A DNA stretch of 64,000 bases from Paracoccus alkanivorans (GCF_003697785.1 NZ_QOKZ01000001.1:434001-498000); one strand, 5' to 3'; shown: positions 17,125 through 26,699, counted from the first letter of the stretch. Made by a program: numbers and translations. The notes: generated by a model not told the origin, from the sequence alone.

Positions 17125-17738
17125 AGATGTTCCTCCTGCGGATCGGTATGCGGGGCGGCGGCGGATTTACCGAAGACATCCTCGGGCACAGGCAGGTCCA
17201 TGAGGACCCGGATATCGGCCCAAAGCCGAATAAAGCCCTGTAGAAGCAACAGGGTAGCGGCCACGGGGATCAGTGACTTGGTCGGCCAGAGCGGAGGATT
17301 CCAGATGGAATTGGATCGCTCCATAGCCGTTATGGCATCGGATGCGAGAACCCATCCCTGCCACAGCAACACTCCGACAAAGAGCATGAACAGCGGCCAA
17401 GTGAGAATATCCAGCAAGGCCTTCCGTTTGCTGCCGAACCGGCCATAGAAGATGTCGACGTTCACATGCGCCCGTTCGGCCAGCAGATACCCGCCGCCGA
17501 TGATCGCATAGCCCCCGAATATCAGCGTGGCCAGTTCGGCGGTCCAGATTGTGGGGCGGCCGACGACATAGCGCATGACAACGTCGGCCAGCAGCAGAAC
17601 AAAAAGGGCAATGACAGCGAGCGAAGCCCAACGCCCTATGAACCGGTTGATGCGCGTGACGGCGCGTGCCAGTTGAAACATGGTCCGAAACCCCTGTTCT
17701 AGCGTTCTGATACGCGGCCGGACCGGAATGGTCCTCAT
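17121..17738 (-). CDS. TRAP transporter small permease (DctQ type)
   Basis: A 205-residue protein with four predicted membrane helices, the layout of the DctQ subunit. The central signature is the TAELATLIFGGYAIIGGGYLLAERAHVNVDIFYGRF region, given here by position at about residues 80-115. It partners the DctM permease with which it overlaps. The start is uncertain: ATG 17738 has AAGGCGGA eight bases upstream, while ATG 17681 (MFQLARAVTRIN) gives a more usual length of 186 residues. The frame is secure either way. Confidence 0.85.
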   Translation of the reverse strand: MRTIPVRPRIRTLEQGFRTMFQLARAVTRINRFIGRWASLAVIALFVLLLADVVMRYVVGRPTIWTAELATLIFGGYAIIGGGYLLAERAHVNVDIFYGRFGSKRKALLDILTWPLFMLFVGVLLWQGWVLASDAITAMERSNSIWNPPLWPTKSLIPVAATLLLLQGFIRLWADIRVLMDLPVPEDVFGKSAAAPHTDPQEEHL

Positions 17739-17771
17739 CCGATCCGCCTTGGTGAGTGGAACCGGCTGCCT

Positions 17772-17794
17772 CGCGGTGGACTGTCCTCACCGCG
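17772..17794. terminator. Hairpin between the DctP receptor gene and the permease genes
   Basis: CGCGGTG and CACCGCG form a 7-base stem around a 9-base loop, 14 bases beyond the DctP stop codon. No T-run follows in the leftward direction. It could act as an mRNA 3'-end stabiliser or attenuator that keeps receptor transcript above permease transcript. Confidence 0.45.
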
Positions 17795-17807
17795 AAACGG
17801 TCAGGAA

Positions 17808-18872
17808 TCAGCTATAGCCCAGATCCTTCATGAGGTTGCGGTAGATATCCGCCGCCTTGGCCGCCTGTTCGCCCTTTTGCGCCTCGGCTTCCAGGATCTT
17901 CTTGGACGCCTCGGCCAGAAGCCCGAGAACGTCGTCAGGCAATGTCACGACCTCCACACCCTGATTGGCAACCCCATCCGCCAGCGCCAGGGCTTCCTGA
18001 TGCTGATATTCCGCCGTGCGCAGGAAGAACCGCGCCTGAACCGTATCCAGGAAAGCAGTGCGCAATTCGTCGCTCAGTTCCTCCAGCGCCTTGAGATTGA
18101 CGATATAGGAGTCGGTCGTCTGCGCCAGCACCGGCTTGTAGTGAAACTTGCAGACCTCCCATAGCGACATCGATTGCGCGCCGATCGCCGCCCCCCAATG
18201 CGCCCCGTCAACGACACCCGAACTCAATGCCTGATACAGTTCCGAGCCGGGAATGTATTGCGGCGCCGCACCGGCCGCAGCGAGGTAATCCAGCATCGCG
18301 CCCGAGGACCGGATCTTGAGGCCGCTGAAATCGGCCGCGGATTCGATCTTCTTGGAGGCGGTCATCTCGACCGGCAAAACCTTTTCCGACAGCAGCATGA
18401 CACCCTTGGGCGCCAGATCCTCGTTCAGCAAATTCTCCAGGCCCAGATTCTTCAGGGCATGCTCGAACTCCCAGGCCTCGCGGAAGGTGCCGGGTAAGCC
18501 GTAGACGAAATTCGCGACGGTGGACTGGTCCTCGAAATACGAGGCGGCAAGCGTGCCCATCGGAACCACGCCCTTGCTGACGATATTGAAGATATCCGGC
18601 CCCTTGGCAAACTCCCCGGCGCCGAGCAGCTCCATCTTGAAGGCCCCGCCGGTCCGCTCTTCCAGGGTGCTGGCCATCTTGCCAAGGCTGTCGTTGAAGG
18701 ATGCAGAGGCTTTCGGCCAATGCGACTGGATACGCCAGGTCACCTCTCCGGCGGCGAGCGCCTTTCCGACGAGCGCCGGGGACGCAACCGCCGCGACCGC
18801 GCCGCCGCGAAGCAGGGCACGCCGGTTCATTCCCCTACCCGCCACAACGTCATTCCGATTGGATCGATTCAT
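17808..18872 (-). CDS. TRAP transporter receptor (DctP type) with Tat-like signal
   Basis: A 354-residue periplasmic binding protein. The start at 18872 is chosen for its GGGAGGA ribosome site; the frame opens 60 codons earlier in noncoding sequence. The signal carries MNRRALLRGGAVAAVA, a twin-arginine motif, and ends near GKALAAG. In the mature part, the arginine in GLKIRSSGAMLDYLAAAGAAP corresponds to the ligand carboxylate-binding residue of the family, and GVVDGAHWGAAIGAQSM is the second hallmark. The sequence resembles receptors for 2-oxo or hydroxy acids, but that is only a family resemblance. It feeds the DctQ/DctM pair encoded downstream. Confidence 0.9.
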   Translation of the reverse strand: MNRSNRNDVVAGRGMNRRALLRGGAVAAVASPALVGKALAAGEVTWRIQSHWPKASASFNDSLGKMASTLEERTGGAFKMELLGAGEFAKGPDIFNIVSKGVVPMGTLAASYFEDQSTVANFVYGLPGTFREAWEFEHALKNLGLENLLNEDLAPKGVMLLSEKVLPVEMTASKKIESAADFSGLKIRSSGAMLDYLAAAGAAPQYIPGSELYQALSSGVVDGAHWGAAIGAQSMSLWEVCKFHYKPVLAQTTDSYIVNLKALEELSDELRTAFLDTVQARFFLRTAEYQHQEALALADGVANQGVEVVTLPDDVLGLLAEASKKILEAEAQKGEQAAKAADIYRNLMKDLGYS

Positions 18873-18987
18873 GCTTTCCTCCCTGTTTGCGACCGGTTCC
18901 CGGTCCTTCCGGGCTTTGGCCATGTCGATATCTTCATACCCTGCCAGCATTGGCCGGTTACGACCCTGACAAACGTCTGGCACATTC

Positions 18988-20985
18988 TCAACTGATTTCT
19001 TTCGCGGGGGGCGTGTATTGCGCTGGCGCGTCCCCCGGTCGCTTCTTCGCATCGTTCCAGACCATCAGGACAAGCAAGGCGGACACGATCCCGCCGATCA
19101 ATGTCGTCCACAATCCGGGAAAGCTGAATGCAAAACCCGCCGCCGCCAGAGGCAGGCGGAGCCATGATCGCACCGAACCGACCCCGAGCAGATAACCCTC
19201 GAGCCCGCCCGACAACAGTATGATCCCGAGGACGATGGATGGCAGGACATAGATAAGCGGCGTCAGATCGCCCTGCAGGACCAGCGCGGGCTGGAACAGG
19301 AAGAACAGCGGCACGAAATAGATCACCACACCAAGCCGCATCGCCGTGAACGAGGTTCGCATCGGCCGCGCCCCGGCAATCGTCGCCGCAAGAAAGGCCG
19401 CGGCACCCACGGGCGGTGTGATCACCGACAGCATTGCGTAATAGACGATGAAGAAATGCACCGCGACGGTGTTCAGCCCACCGACATCGATGATCGCGGG
19501 GGCGAGCGTCACCGCCAGAAAGATATAGGCCACGATCGCAAGCCCGGCCATCCCCATGATGAAACAGGCCAGCACCCCGAACAGGATGATCAGGTAGATA
19601 TTTCCTCCGCCGAGCGCCACCAGCCCGGAAGTCACCGAACCCGTGACGCCGGTAATGGTCAGGGCGCTGACGACGAAGGCGATGGGCAGGATGATGGCGG
19701 CAGTCTGGGTGACGAGCAGGCCGATCTGTCTCGCGGTCTCGAACAGGCGCCGCGGCGTCATGCGGGTATCGGCTCTCAGGAAGCTGAGCAGGATCATCAG
19801 CGCGCTGGCATACCAGGGCGCGTAATATTCCCACCGCATGTACAGCAGCCCCCAGACCAGAAAGACCAGCACCAGAAGGAACGGCCATCCGCGCAGCAGA
19901 ACCTCGCCTGCTTTCGGAATCTCCGCCGTTTCCATCCCGGTCAGGCCCTTGCGGGCGGCATAGGCGTCCACCTGAAGCATGAGCCCGAAATAGAACAGCA
20001 GCGACGGCAGGATGGCCGCTATCATGACGGTGGCGTAATCCACCCCGATGGTGATCGCCATGACAAAGGCGATCGCCCCCATCACCGGTGGCATGACAAC
20101 TCCCCCGGTCGAGGCACAGGCCTCGATGGCAGCGGCGTAATGGGCAGGATAGCCTACCTTCTTCATAGTCGGGATAGTGATCGATCCCGTGCCCGCGATA
20201 TTCGAGAAAATCGAGCCGGAGAGCGATCCGAAGAATGCCGAGGCGATGATCGAGACCTTCGCGGGACCGCCACGGTAACGTCCGAACCCGGCATTCGCGA
20301 GATCGATAAAGAATTCGCCCGCGCCGGTGGCGATCAGCACCCCCGCGAACACCAGAAAACCCAGCACGATCTCGGCCACGATCTTGGTGGTGATGCCCAG
20401 CATGCCCTCGGCCCGAAAGACATGTGCCTCGATCATCTGCTCGAAGCCATAGGGAATGCCCATCAGCAGGCCCGGAAACCTGTCGGCAACCAACGGATAA
20501 AGCCCGAGCAACAGAACGACCAGCAGGAACGGAATCCCTCCCGAACGCCGCGCCACCTCCAGCATCAGCAGCCAGATGGCGACCCCCATGGGCAGGTTGG
20601 TCCAGCCCGCCTGCACCATGTCCCAGGCATGGGCCGAAAACCACAGGCTGATCGCCAGTGCCAGCGCGGCAGCGATCATGTCGAAAACCGGTATGCGTTT
20701 CTGGCCCCTCATGGCAGGCAGCGCGATGAACGCCATCGCGGTGAACAGGCCGATGAAGATCCAGTAATATTGCCCCTCCAGCAGCCGCTGCCCCATGATC
20801 GGCACACCGAAGGTATAGGCCAGCCCCATGGCCAGGCCGGCCACAGATAGCCCGACGAACAGGATGCTTGGCAACGAGAAATACCCGCCGAGGCGACTGA
20901 GATCGGAATCGGCGTCGGAGGCTTTGGCCGGAGCGTGGCCTGTCTGCGAATATGTCGGCGAGGTTTCGATTTCTGAATGCGGCAT
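18988..20985 (-). CDS. TRAP transporter fused permease (DctQ-DctM type)
   Basis: A 665-residue membrane protein in which an N-terminal four-helix small-permease domain (about residues 30-180) is joined to a 12-helix DctM domain. Characteristic segments are GGIPFLLVVLLLGLYPLVADRF in the linker, SGSIFSNIAGTGSITIPTM, EACASTGGVVMPPVMGAIAF and the late SVITPPVGAAAFLAAT. Such fused permeases work with TAXI-family receptors, and a TAXI gene lies just upstream on the same strand. It is thus the membrane part of a second, separate TRAP system. The ribosome site before ATG 20985 is weak. The 115 bases after its stop hold no gene. Confidence 0.9.
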   Translation of the reverse strand: MPHSEIETSPTYSQTGHAPAKASDADSDLSRLGGYFSLPSILFVGLSVAGLAMGLAYTFGVPIMGQRLLEGQYYWIFIGLFTAMAFIALPAMRGQKRIPVFDMIAAALALAISLWFSAHAWDMVQAGWTNLPMGVAIWLLMLEVARRSGGIPFLLVVLLLGLYPLVADRFPGLLMGIPYGFEQMIEAHVFRAEGMLGITTKIVAEIVLGFLVFAGVLIATGAGEFFIDLANAGFGRYRGGPAKVSIIASAFFGSLSGSIFSNIAGTGSITIPTMKKVGYPAHYAAAIEACASTGGVVMPPVMGAIAFVMAITIGVDYATVMIAAILPSLLFYFGLMLQVDAYAARKGLTGMETAEIPKAGEVLLRGWPFLLVLVFLVWGLLYMRWEYYAPWYASALMILLSFLRADTRMTPRRLFETARQIGLLVTQTAAIILPIAFVVSALTITGVTGSVTSGLVALGGGNIYLIILFGVLACFIMGMAGLAIVAYIFLAVTLAPAIIDVGGLNTVAVHFFIVYYAMLSVITPPVGAAAFLAATIAGARPMRTSFTAMRLGVVIYFVPLFFLFQPALVLQGDLTPLIYVLPSIVLGIILLSGGLEGYLLGVGSVRSWLRLPLAAAGFAFSFPGLWTTLIGGIVSALLVLMVWNDAKKRPGDAPAQYTPPAKEIS

Positions 20986-21018
20986 GATTTCAGCCCGGTC
21001 ATGGCATGGAAGCTGTAT

Positions 21019-21040
21019 CGCCGGCCCTTGCGAACCGGCG
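21019..21040. terminator. Hairpin between the TAXI receptor gene and the fused permease gene
   Basis: CGCCGG and CCGGCG form a 6-base stem around a 10-base loop, 15 bases downstream of the TAXI stop. It occupies the same place as the hairpin after the DctP gene, and again no T-run follows. A transcript-balancing role between receptor and permease is plausible. Confidence 0.4.
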
Positions 21041-21054
21041 GGCGGGAACTAGGA

Positions 21055-22251
21055 TCAGAGCCTGGAGCGGAAACCTTCGAGCGCCTCGGTATGCTTGCTC
21101 AGGATGGCAAGGAATTCGGGGTTCTCGAAATGGATATCCACCCCCTGTTCACCCGCCTCCTTCATCGCCGCCTGACGTGCGGCGATCCAGGCATCCATCT
21201 TTTCGATGGCGGCGTTGTTCCACGCGTCATCTTCCTCGGTCCACGCACCGATCTCGCGCAGGTATTTCACCGTCCCTTCATGCACGGGCAACGGCGACCG
21301 GTCGAGATAGCGGCGGAACTCCTCAAGCGACATTCGCGCAGCCAATGGATGCGTGCCCTTGTATCCGTCATAGGCAGTGTGCATCCATTTCGCGAGATTG
21401 TAGGCGAGTTCCGTTTCGGCATCCGCAGGCACGGCATAGACGAAATTCGAGGTCGCCCCACCCACACCGCGCGCCGTCTCTACACCCATCGAGATCTCGG
21501 TCGGAACCAGCATCGGGCGCGAGTCGAGATATCTCGACCAGCCCTCGCTATTCTGCGGATCAAGGGAGAGCCAGCGAATGCCGCCGGGGGCACCTTCCAT
21601 TTCGGACAGGACCGAACTGATCGAAGCGCAATAGGCAACATCCGCCTTGCCCTCGACGACCGACCGGCAATTCTCGGCATAGCTGGAGGCGGGCACATAG
21701 GAGATAAGGGATTTGGCCTCTTCGGCGTCCAGCCCCAGATAGGCCGGCAACCCGATCTCGACCGCCGCAACCATCGGCGGAGAGAAGATACCGGCGGCCA
21801 CGCTGTATCCCCCTTTCTTCAGATCTTCGAGCGACTGCAGATCCGAATTACCCGCGACGACAAAGCCCCAGGGCGTGTCGTTATGATGCCAGACGACCCG
21901 CTGCGGGACCGGCTGCTGGCTGGCATATCCACCGATACCCTGTGCCTGATACCGCATTTCGGCAGCCGAGACAGATGACATGGTCAGATCACGGCGATCT
22001 GTCAGGCGGCTGTAGCGCATGGTTTCGCTATCCTCGGGCACAACCCGGACGGCCATGCCGGTATCCTTCTGCAGGATCGGGACCCAGCCATTGGTCGAGG
22101 CAAAGCTGCCGCTGGACGTACCGGGCGTGCCGATAACGAGCAGGCGGGGCCAATCGAACTTCTCCTGCGCGAGTGCCGCGCCCGAGAGACCGAGCATCAC
22201 GGCAATCGGGCCGAGTATGCCTGCAAATCTGTATCCGGACCGTTTCATCAT
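21055..22251 (-). CDS. TAXI-family TRAP transporter receptor
   Basis: A 398-residue periplasmic protein with a Sec signal peptide (MMKRSGYRFAG, hydrophobic core, cleavage after GAALAQ). The mature N-terminus LLVIGTPGTSSGSFASTNGW matches the TAXI receptor family, which begins with a GTGxxxGxYYPxG-like motif. Later ADVAYCASISSVLSEM and the C-terminal helix region agree with the family. It belongs with the fused permease encoded downstream. The start is supported by GGGAGGAG immediately upstream. The shared inverted repeat at 22335-22350 lies about 85 bases upstream and may control it. Confidence 0.88.
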   Translation of the reverse strand: MMKRSGYRFAGILGPIAVMLGLSGAALAQEKFDWPRLLVIGTPGTSSGSFASTNGWVPILQKDTGMAVRVVPEDSETMRYSRLTDRRDLTMSSVSAAEMRYQAQGIGGYASQQPVPQRVVWHHNDTPWGFVVAGNSDLQSLEDLKKGGYSVAAGIFSPPMVAAVEIGLPAYLGLDAEEAKSLISYVPASSYAENCRSVVEGKADVAYCASISSVLSEMEGAPGGIRWLSLDPQNSEGWSRYLDSRPMLVPTEISMGVETARGVGGATSNFVYAVPADAETELAYNLAKWMHTAYDGYKGTHPLAARMSLEEFRRYLDRSPLPVHEGTVKYLREIGAWTEEDDAWNNAAIEKMDAWIAARQAAMKEAGEQGVDIHFENPEFLAILSKHTEALEGFRSRL

Positions 22252-22334
22252 TTCTCCTCCCTCACATTACTTGCACATTGTCCGGCCCCCATCTCCCCGT
22301 GGGTGCCCCCGGCTTCCTGATCCGGCGGATATTT

Positions 22335-22350
22335 CCTGACGAGTGTCAGG
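22335..22350. promoter_or_regulatory. Inverted repeat CCTGAC-N4-GTCAGG upstream of the TAXI transporter
   Basis: Two perfect 6-base arms flank GAGT. The site lies in the 163-base gap between the histidine phosphatase gene and the TAXI receptor gene, 84-99 bases upstream of the latter. The core CTGAC-N4-GTCAG recurs at 30936-30949, upstream of two other catabolic genes, so it may be the operator of a regulator of this cluster. Confidence 0.45.
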
Positions 22351-22414
22351 ATACCGGGTTGCCCTTGCGCAAGTCAATCATTTCCCGCCGCTGGAAGCCG
22401 CCATTTCCGAACCG

Positions 22415-23071
22415 TCAGCTATAGGTCTGCATCGGCAGCCTCTCCCGCGATGCCAGATGCGGAACAGCGTTGAACTCATGCAGATAGAAAGCCTCTCCGG
22501 AAAAGATGAACCGGGTCATCGAACTGTTCCTGATCTGCAGGTTAAGCGTCATCATCATCTCATCCGGCGCGGCAAGAGCCGCCGCGGTCATACGGCCGAT
22601 AACCCCACCCGAACTGACGACGAGCACCCTCCTGGCTTCCGTGGAGATGGCAAAGCGGCGCGCGGCCTCGACACGGTCGGCAAAGTCCCGCCAGGTTTCC
22701 CTGACCCCGCCGAATGCATCCTTCTGCCATGCGAGAACCGTCTCTCGCAGGTTGCGGAAATGGGCCTTGCGATCGGCCTTCACCTCCGAGGGGATCGCCT
22801 TGCCGAACCGGGCGCGAAACAGATCGTCGAAATCGTATTCGTTCAGCCCGTCATGTTCCTCTGGCCCGGACGACGCCCCAAAGCCCATGGATGCCAGCGT
22901 TTCCTTGTGCCGCGTCAGGGTTCCGGTAATCAGGCGGTCCGGTATCCAGCCGATCTCGCGCAACATCTCGCCCGCCGCCCGTGACTGACGATGCCCAAGA
23001 TCGGACAGCCGGTCGTAATTCTCGGCGCCGAATGACGCCTGCCCGTGCCGGATCACCAGAAGCTCAGCCAT
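22415..23071 (-). CDS. Histidine phosphatase family protein (first copy)
   Basis: A 218-residue member of the phosphoglycerate mutase-like histidine phosphatase superfamily. The phospho-acceptor histidine is in LLVIRHGQASFG at the N-terminus, and the second catalytic segment is VLVVSSGGVIGRM, where serine stands in place of the usual histidine of VSHGG. The acceptor arginine region is GTLTRHKETL. The substituted second histidine could weaken classical phosphatase chemistry. It lies downstream of the thiolase/acyl-CoA dehydrogenase operon on the same strand, and a second family member sits 5 kb away in the same cluster. Role unknown; a CoA-ester or phospho-intermediate housekeeping role is only a guess. 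Confidence 0.8.
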   Translation of the reverse strand: MAELLVIRHGQASFGAENYDRLSDLGHRQSRAAGEMLREIGWIPDRLITGTLTRHKETLASMGFGASSGPEEHDGLNEYDFDDLFRARFGKAIPSEVKADRKAHFRNLRETVLAWQKDAFGGVRETWRDFADRVEAARRFAISTEARRVLVVSSGGVIGRMTAAALAAPDEMMMTLNLQIRNSSMTRFIFSGEAFYLHEFNAVPHLASRERLPMQTYS

Positions 23072-23119
23072 ATCGCCTCATGCTTTCCGCACTCACCTCA
23101 CGCCGGGGCCGCGCCTTCA

Positions 23120-24322
23120 TCACAGCACCTCGAACAGTCCGGCCGCGCCCATGCCACCGCCGACGCACATGGTGCAGACCACGTATTTCGCGCCGCGCCG
23201 CTTGCCCTCGATCAAGGCGTGGCCGACCATCCGGGCACCCGACATCCCGTAAGGGTGCCCGATAGAGATCGCGCCGCCATTCACGTTCAGCAGCTCATCC
23301 GGGATCCCCAGAACACGCGCCGAATGAAGAACCTGACAGGCAAAGGCCTCGTTCAATTCCCAAAGGCCGATATCGTCCATCTTCAGACCATGTGCCGCGA
23401 GCAGCCTTGGCACGGCATGGATCGGGCCGATGCCCATCTCGTCGGGGGCCAGTCCCGCCGCCATCACGCCGACATAGCGGCCGAGCGGCTGGAGCCCCGT
23501 CTTCTCGGCCAGCCTGGCCTCCATCAGAACCGAGGCCGAGGCACCATCCGACAATTGCGACGCATTGCCCGCCGTGATGTGCCGGCCTTCCCTGACCTTC
23601 TGTCCGTCCTTGAAGACCGGCGACAGGCCCTGCAGATCCTTCAGCGTGGTGGCGGGGCGGTTGCCTTCGTCCTTCGCCAGTTCCACCTCGACATCCGAGA
23701 CTTCTTTCGTCTCCTTGTCGACCACCTTCTTGATCGTCTTCATCGGCACGATCTCGTCGTCGAACAGCCCCGCCTCCTGCGCCGCCGCCGTCCGCTGCTG
23801 GGACCGCAGCGCATAGGCGTCCTGATCCTCGCGGGTCACGCCATAGCGGTCCGCCACGATCTCGGCGGTTTCCAGCATGGTCATGTAGAGCGCGGGAACA
23901 TGTTCGACGACCCAGGGATCGGTGCGGCGATCCTGGCGCATATTCTGGTTCTGCACGAGGCTGATACTTTCGACACCGCCGCCGATGACCACCTCCATGC
24001 CGTCATGCACGATCTGCTTGGCCGCAGTCGCGATTGCCATCATGCCCGAGGCGCATTGCCGGTCGATCGACATTCCGGCGATGGTGTCGGGCAATCCCGC
24101 CCGAATCACCGCCTGACGGCCGATATTTCCGCCGGTACTCCCCTGCTGAATGGCGCAGCCGATCACGCAATCCTGTATTTCCGCGGGATCGACCCCGGAG
24201 CGTTTCACCGCATGTTGGACCGCATGGGCGATCAATGCCTGAGCCTGGGTGTCGTTGAACGCGCCACGAAAGGCCTTGCCGATCGGGGTGCGGGCGGTGG
24301 AGACAATGACTGCGTCACGCAT
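23120..24322 (-). CDS. Thiolase (acetyl-CoA acyltransferase)
   Basis: A 400-residue thiolase that would cleave a 3-oxoacyl-CoA to release acetyl-CoA or propionyl-CoA. The nucleophilic cysteine is C90 in [15 protein letters not shown], the [10 protein letters not shown] motif follows, then the histidine in [17 protein letters not shown] and the second cysteine in [10 protein letters not shown]. All four conserved active-site blocks are present. The start at ATG 24322 ([18 protein letters not shown]) agrees with the family N-terminus and has AGAGGAAA upstream. It follows the acyl-CoA dehydrogenase pair on the same strand, so it probably performs the last step of the same beta-oxidation turn. 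Confidence 0.92.
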   Translation of the reverse strand: MRDAVIVSTARTPIGKAFRGAFNDTQAQALIAHAVQHAVKRSGVDPAEIQDCVIGCAIQQGSTGGNIGRQAVIRAGLPDTIAGMSIDRQCASGMMAIATAAKQIVHDGMEVVIGGGVESISLVQNQNMRQDRRTDPWVVEHVPALYMTMLETAEIVADRYGVTREDQDAYALRSQQRTAAAQEAGLFDDEIVPMKTIKKVVDKETKEVSDVEVELAKDEGNRPATTLKDLQGLSPVFKDGQKVREGRHITAGNASQLSDGASASVLMEARLAEKTGLQPLGRYVGVMAAGLAPDEMGIGPIHAVPRLLAAHGLKMDDIGLWELNEAFACQVLHSARVLGIPDELLNVNGGAISIGHPYGMSGARMVGHALIEGKRRGAKYVVCTMCVGGGMGAAGLFEVL

Positions 24323-24369
24323 TAGGCTGTTTCCTCTCTCGTTTCGTTTCGCGTTCCGGAAATCCGCGT

Positions 24370-25485
24370 TCAGATGCCCCGAAGGGCCGCGACCTGCTCG
24401 GCGTGATAGCCGTAATCGCCAAGCCATTCCGCGCCGACACGGGCGCGCTTCATGTAGAACCCCATGTCGTATTCATCGGTCATGCCGATCCCGCCATGCA
24501 TCTGCACGCCCTCCATCACGGCCAGTTGCGCCGTGGACGTCGCGCGCGCCTTGGCCAGCGATACCGCAAGCGCCGCTTCGCCCGGGTTTCCGTCCAGAAC
24601 CCGACCAGCATTGAGGACCGCCGAAGCCGTCACCTCGATCTCGCACCACAGATGCGCGGCGCGATGCTGCAACGCCTGGAAGCTGCCGATGGGGCGGCCG
24701 AATTGCTTGCGCTCTTTCAGATAGCCTACCGTCATGTCGAACGCCCCGGCCGCGAGTCCCGACATCTCGGCGGCCAACGCCGCCTGCCCGGCCTCCAGCG
24801 CCGGTTTCAAAACCGCCATCGCATCGCCGACCTGCCCCAGAACGTCATCACCCGTCGCCTCGACATTCCCAAAGGTGATCCGCGCCGCGTCACGCCCGTC
24901 GATCAGGTTCAGCGCGGTCCGGTCCATCCCTGCCCGATCCGCCGGGAGATCGAACAGCGTCAGGCCTTCCGCCGCACGCGCGAGCACAAGGATACGGTCG
25001 GCGAATCCACCATCGATCACGAAGCGCTTGGTTCCCGACAGGCGAAACCCGTTACCGCTTCGCCCGGCAGTCATCGCCGTGGCTTCGGGGGCGAATTTAT
25101 GCGTCTCGTCGATGGCCAGCGCATAGGTCGTCCTGCCTGCGGCGATCGCCGCCATCGCGTCCATTGCCCTTGCATCCGCGACCTGCCGCAAGGCCGTCGC
25201 GGCAATGACCGCGCTGGACAGGAACGGGCTGTTCACCAGCGTCCGGCCCATCTCATGCGCGAGCATACCGGCCGCCGCATGTCCCATATCAGAGCCGCCC
25301 GCATCCTCGGGGATCAGCACCCCGGCCCAGCCCATCCCGCATATCCGTTGCCAGAGATCGGGATCGTGTGTCCTGCCAGCGTCACGCAGATGCCGAAGCG
25401 CGCTTACCGGAGCCGCGTCATCCAGAAATCCGCGGGCGCTGTCGGCCAGCATCGTCTCGTCTTGGCTTTTCACCAGTTTTTCCAT
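24370..25485 (-). CDS. Acyl-CoA dehydrogenase-like partner subunit, catalytic Glu apparently missing
   Basis: A 371-residue acyl-CoA dehydrogenase-fold protein. The N-terminal helical domain ([21 protein letters not shown]), the beta domain and the C-terminal helices ([43 protein letters not shown]) are all present. Where active enzymes have the YEGTS block with the catalytic glutamate, this one reads [11 protein letters not shown], so the base appears absent. The gene starts one base from the stop of a second, apparently complete dehydrogenase. Such pairs form alpha2-beta2 heterotetramers in steroid side-chain degradation, which is the best analogy; the substrate is not shown by sequence. 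Confidence 0.87.
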   Translation of the reverse strand: MEKLVKSQDETMLADSARGFLDDAAPVSALRHLRDAGRTHDPDLWQRICGMGWAGVLIPEDAGGSDMGHAAAGMLAHEMGRTLVNSPFLSSAVIAATALRQVADARAMDAMAAIAAGRTTYALAIDETHKFAPEATAMTAGRSGNGFRLSGTKRFVIDGGFADRILVLARAAEGLTLFDLPADRAGMDRTALNLIDGRDAARITFGNVEATGDDVLGQVGDAMAVLKPALEAGQAALAAEMSGLAAGAFDMTVGYLKERKQFGRPIGSFQALQHRAAHLWCEIEVTASAVLNAGRVLDGNPGEAALAVSLAKARATSTAQLAVMEGVQMHGGIGMTDEYDMGFYMKRARVGAEWLGDYGYHAEQVAALRGI

Positions 25486-25486
25486 G

Positions 25487-26665
25487 TCACGCCCCCGGCA
25501 GCCCCAGAATCCTGCGCGCCACGATCGTCAGCATCACCTCGCTGGTGCCGCCCTCGATAGAGTTGGCCTTGGTCCGCAGCCAATCCGCGGCGCGGCTGCC
25601 CGCGGGTCCGTCCCATTCCAGCGCATCGCTGCCACAGGCGGACATGATCAGTTCATGGCGCCGCTTGTTCAGCTCTGTTCCCACGTATTTCAGCATCGCC
25701 GACGCATCCCCGACGCCATTGCCAGCCTCGGCCATGTCCTTGTAACGCTCTATGGTCAGCCCGGTGGCCAGCGCATCCAGTTCGCAGCGGATCGCGGCGG
25801 CCCGCAATGTCGGATCCTGCAATGACGGCTCGCCCGCCATCTGCGCCATGACCGCCCCGAGCGCACGGCCACCGGACAGCCCGGTGCCGCCACTGCTGAT
25901 CATCTCGCGTTCATGCGTGAGCAAATATTTCGCCACGTCCCAACCGCGATTTTCCTCGCCCACGATACGGTCCTTGGGGACCTGCACGTTATCGAAAAAC
26001 GTCTCGCAAAAGGGTGACGCCCCCGAGATCAGCCGGATCGGGCGCGTGGTGACGCCGGGATCCTCCATATCGATCAGCAGGAACGAGATCCCCTTGTGCT
26101 TCGGGGCATCACGATCCGTTCTGACCAGCGCAAAGATCCAATCAGCCTTGTCGGCATAGGAGGTCCAGATCTTCTGCCCGTTCACAAGCCAATGATCGCC
26201 CTTATCCTCGCCCCTCGTCTGCACGCTGGCGAGGTCCGATCCCGCGCCCGGCTCGGAATATCCCTGGCACCAGCGTATCTCTCCGCGCGCGATCTGCGGC
26301 AGGTAATGGCCTTTCTGCTCGGGGGTGCCAAAATGCAGCAGCGCCGGCCCCAGCATCGAGATTCCAAAGCTTTTCAGCGGTGGACGGGCATTGATCCGCT
26401 CCATCTCCTCAAGGAAGATTTTCTCCTCGGCCCGGCTCAACCCGGCGCCACCATATTCAGAGGGCCAGCGAGGCACCGTCAGCCCCCGCGCCGCCGCACG
26501 TTCCAGCCACAACCGCTGCGCATCGCTGGAAAATACCCAGTTCTTGCCACCCCAGCAGATGGCATCATCGGTGATTCTGCCGTCGCGCATTTCTTGCGGA
26601 CAGTTCTGTTCCAGCCAGCTCCGTATTTCGGCACGGAACTCTGTCAGGCTGCCTTCCGCATGCAT
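25487..26665 (-). CDS. Acyl-CoA dehydrogenase, apparently catalytic partner
   Basis: A 392-residue flavoprotein dehydrogenase that introduces a double bond into an acyl-CoA. The FAD-binding block is WCQGYSEPGAGSDLASVQTR, followed by KIWTSYADKADW and the C-terminal IEGGTSEVM, whose glutamate fits the catalytic base position. I chose ATG 26665 (MHAEGSLTEFRAEIRSWL) because GGGGAGG lies five bases upstream; the frame opens 35 codons earlier. Electrons would pass to an electron-transfer flavoprotein not encoded here. The next gene is a dehydrogenase-like protein without the catalytic residue, suggesting a heteromeric enzyme. It is divergent from an MDR oxidoreductase. Confidence 0.9.
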   Translation of the reverse strand: MHAEGSLTEFRAEIRSWLEQNCPQEMRDGRITDDAICWGGKNWVFSSDAQRLWLERAAARGLTVPRWPSEYGGAGLSRAEEKIFLEEMERINARPPLKSFGISMLGPALLHFGTPEQKGHYLPQIARGEIRWCQGYSEPGAGSDLASVQTRGEDKGDHWLVNGQKIWTSYADKADWIFALVRTDRDAPKHKGISFLLIDMEDPGVTTRPIRLISGASPFCETFFDNVQVPKDRIVGEENRGWDVAKYLLTHEREMISSGGTGLSGGRALGAVMAQMAGEPSLQDPTLRAAAIRCELDALATGLTIERYKDMAEAGNGVGDASAMLKYVGTELNKRRHELIMSACGSDALEWDGPAGSRAADWLRTKANSIEGGTSEVMLTIVARRILGLPGA

Positions 26666-26699
26666 ATCAGCCTCCCCTCTGATCCGCTTACATTCCGCT

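Noticed and set aside
15712..17448. Rightward frame of 578 codons
   Set aside because: Opposite the TRAP permease genes, with a composition of His, Gln, Arg and Asp typical of the antisense of membrane-protein codons. No motif seen.
18891..18905. Inverted repeat GACCGG-TTC-CCGGTC upstream of the DctP gene as an operator
   Set aside because: Short, GC-rich and only seen once; in DNA of this composition it is likely to arise by chance.
19456..20850. Rightward frame of 464 codons
   Set aside because: Antisense shadow of the fused TRAP permease, again His/Gln/Asp/Arg-rich and without recognisable domains.
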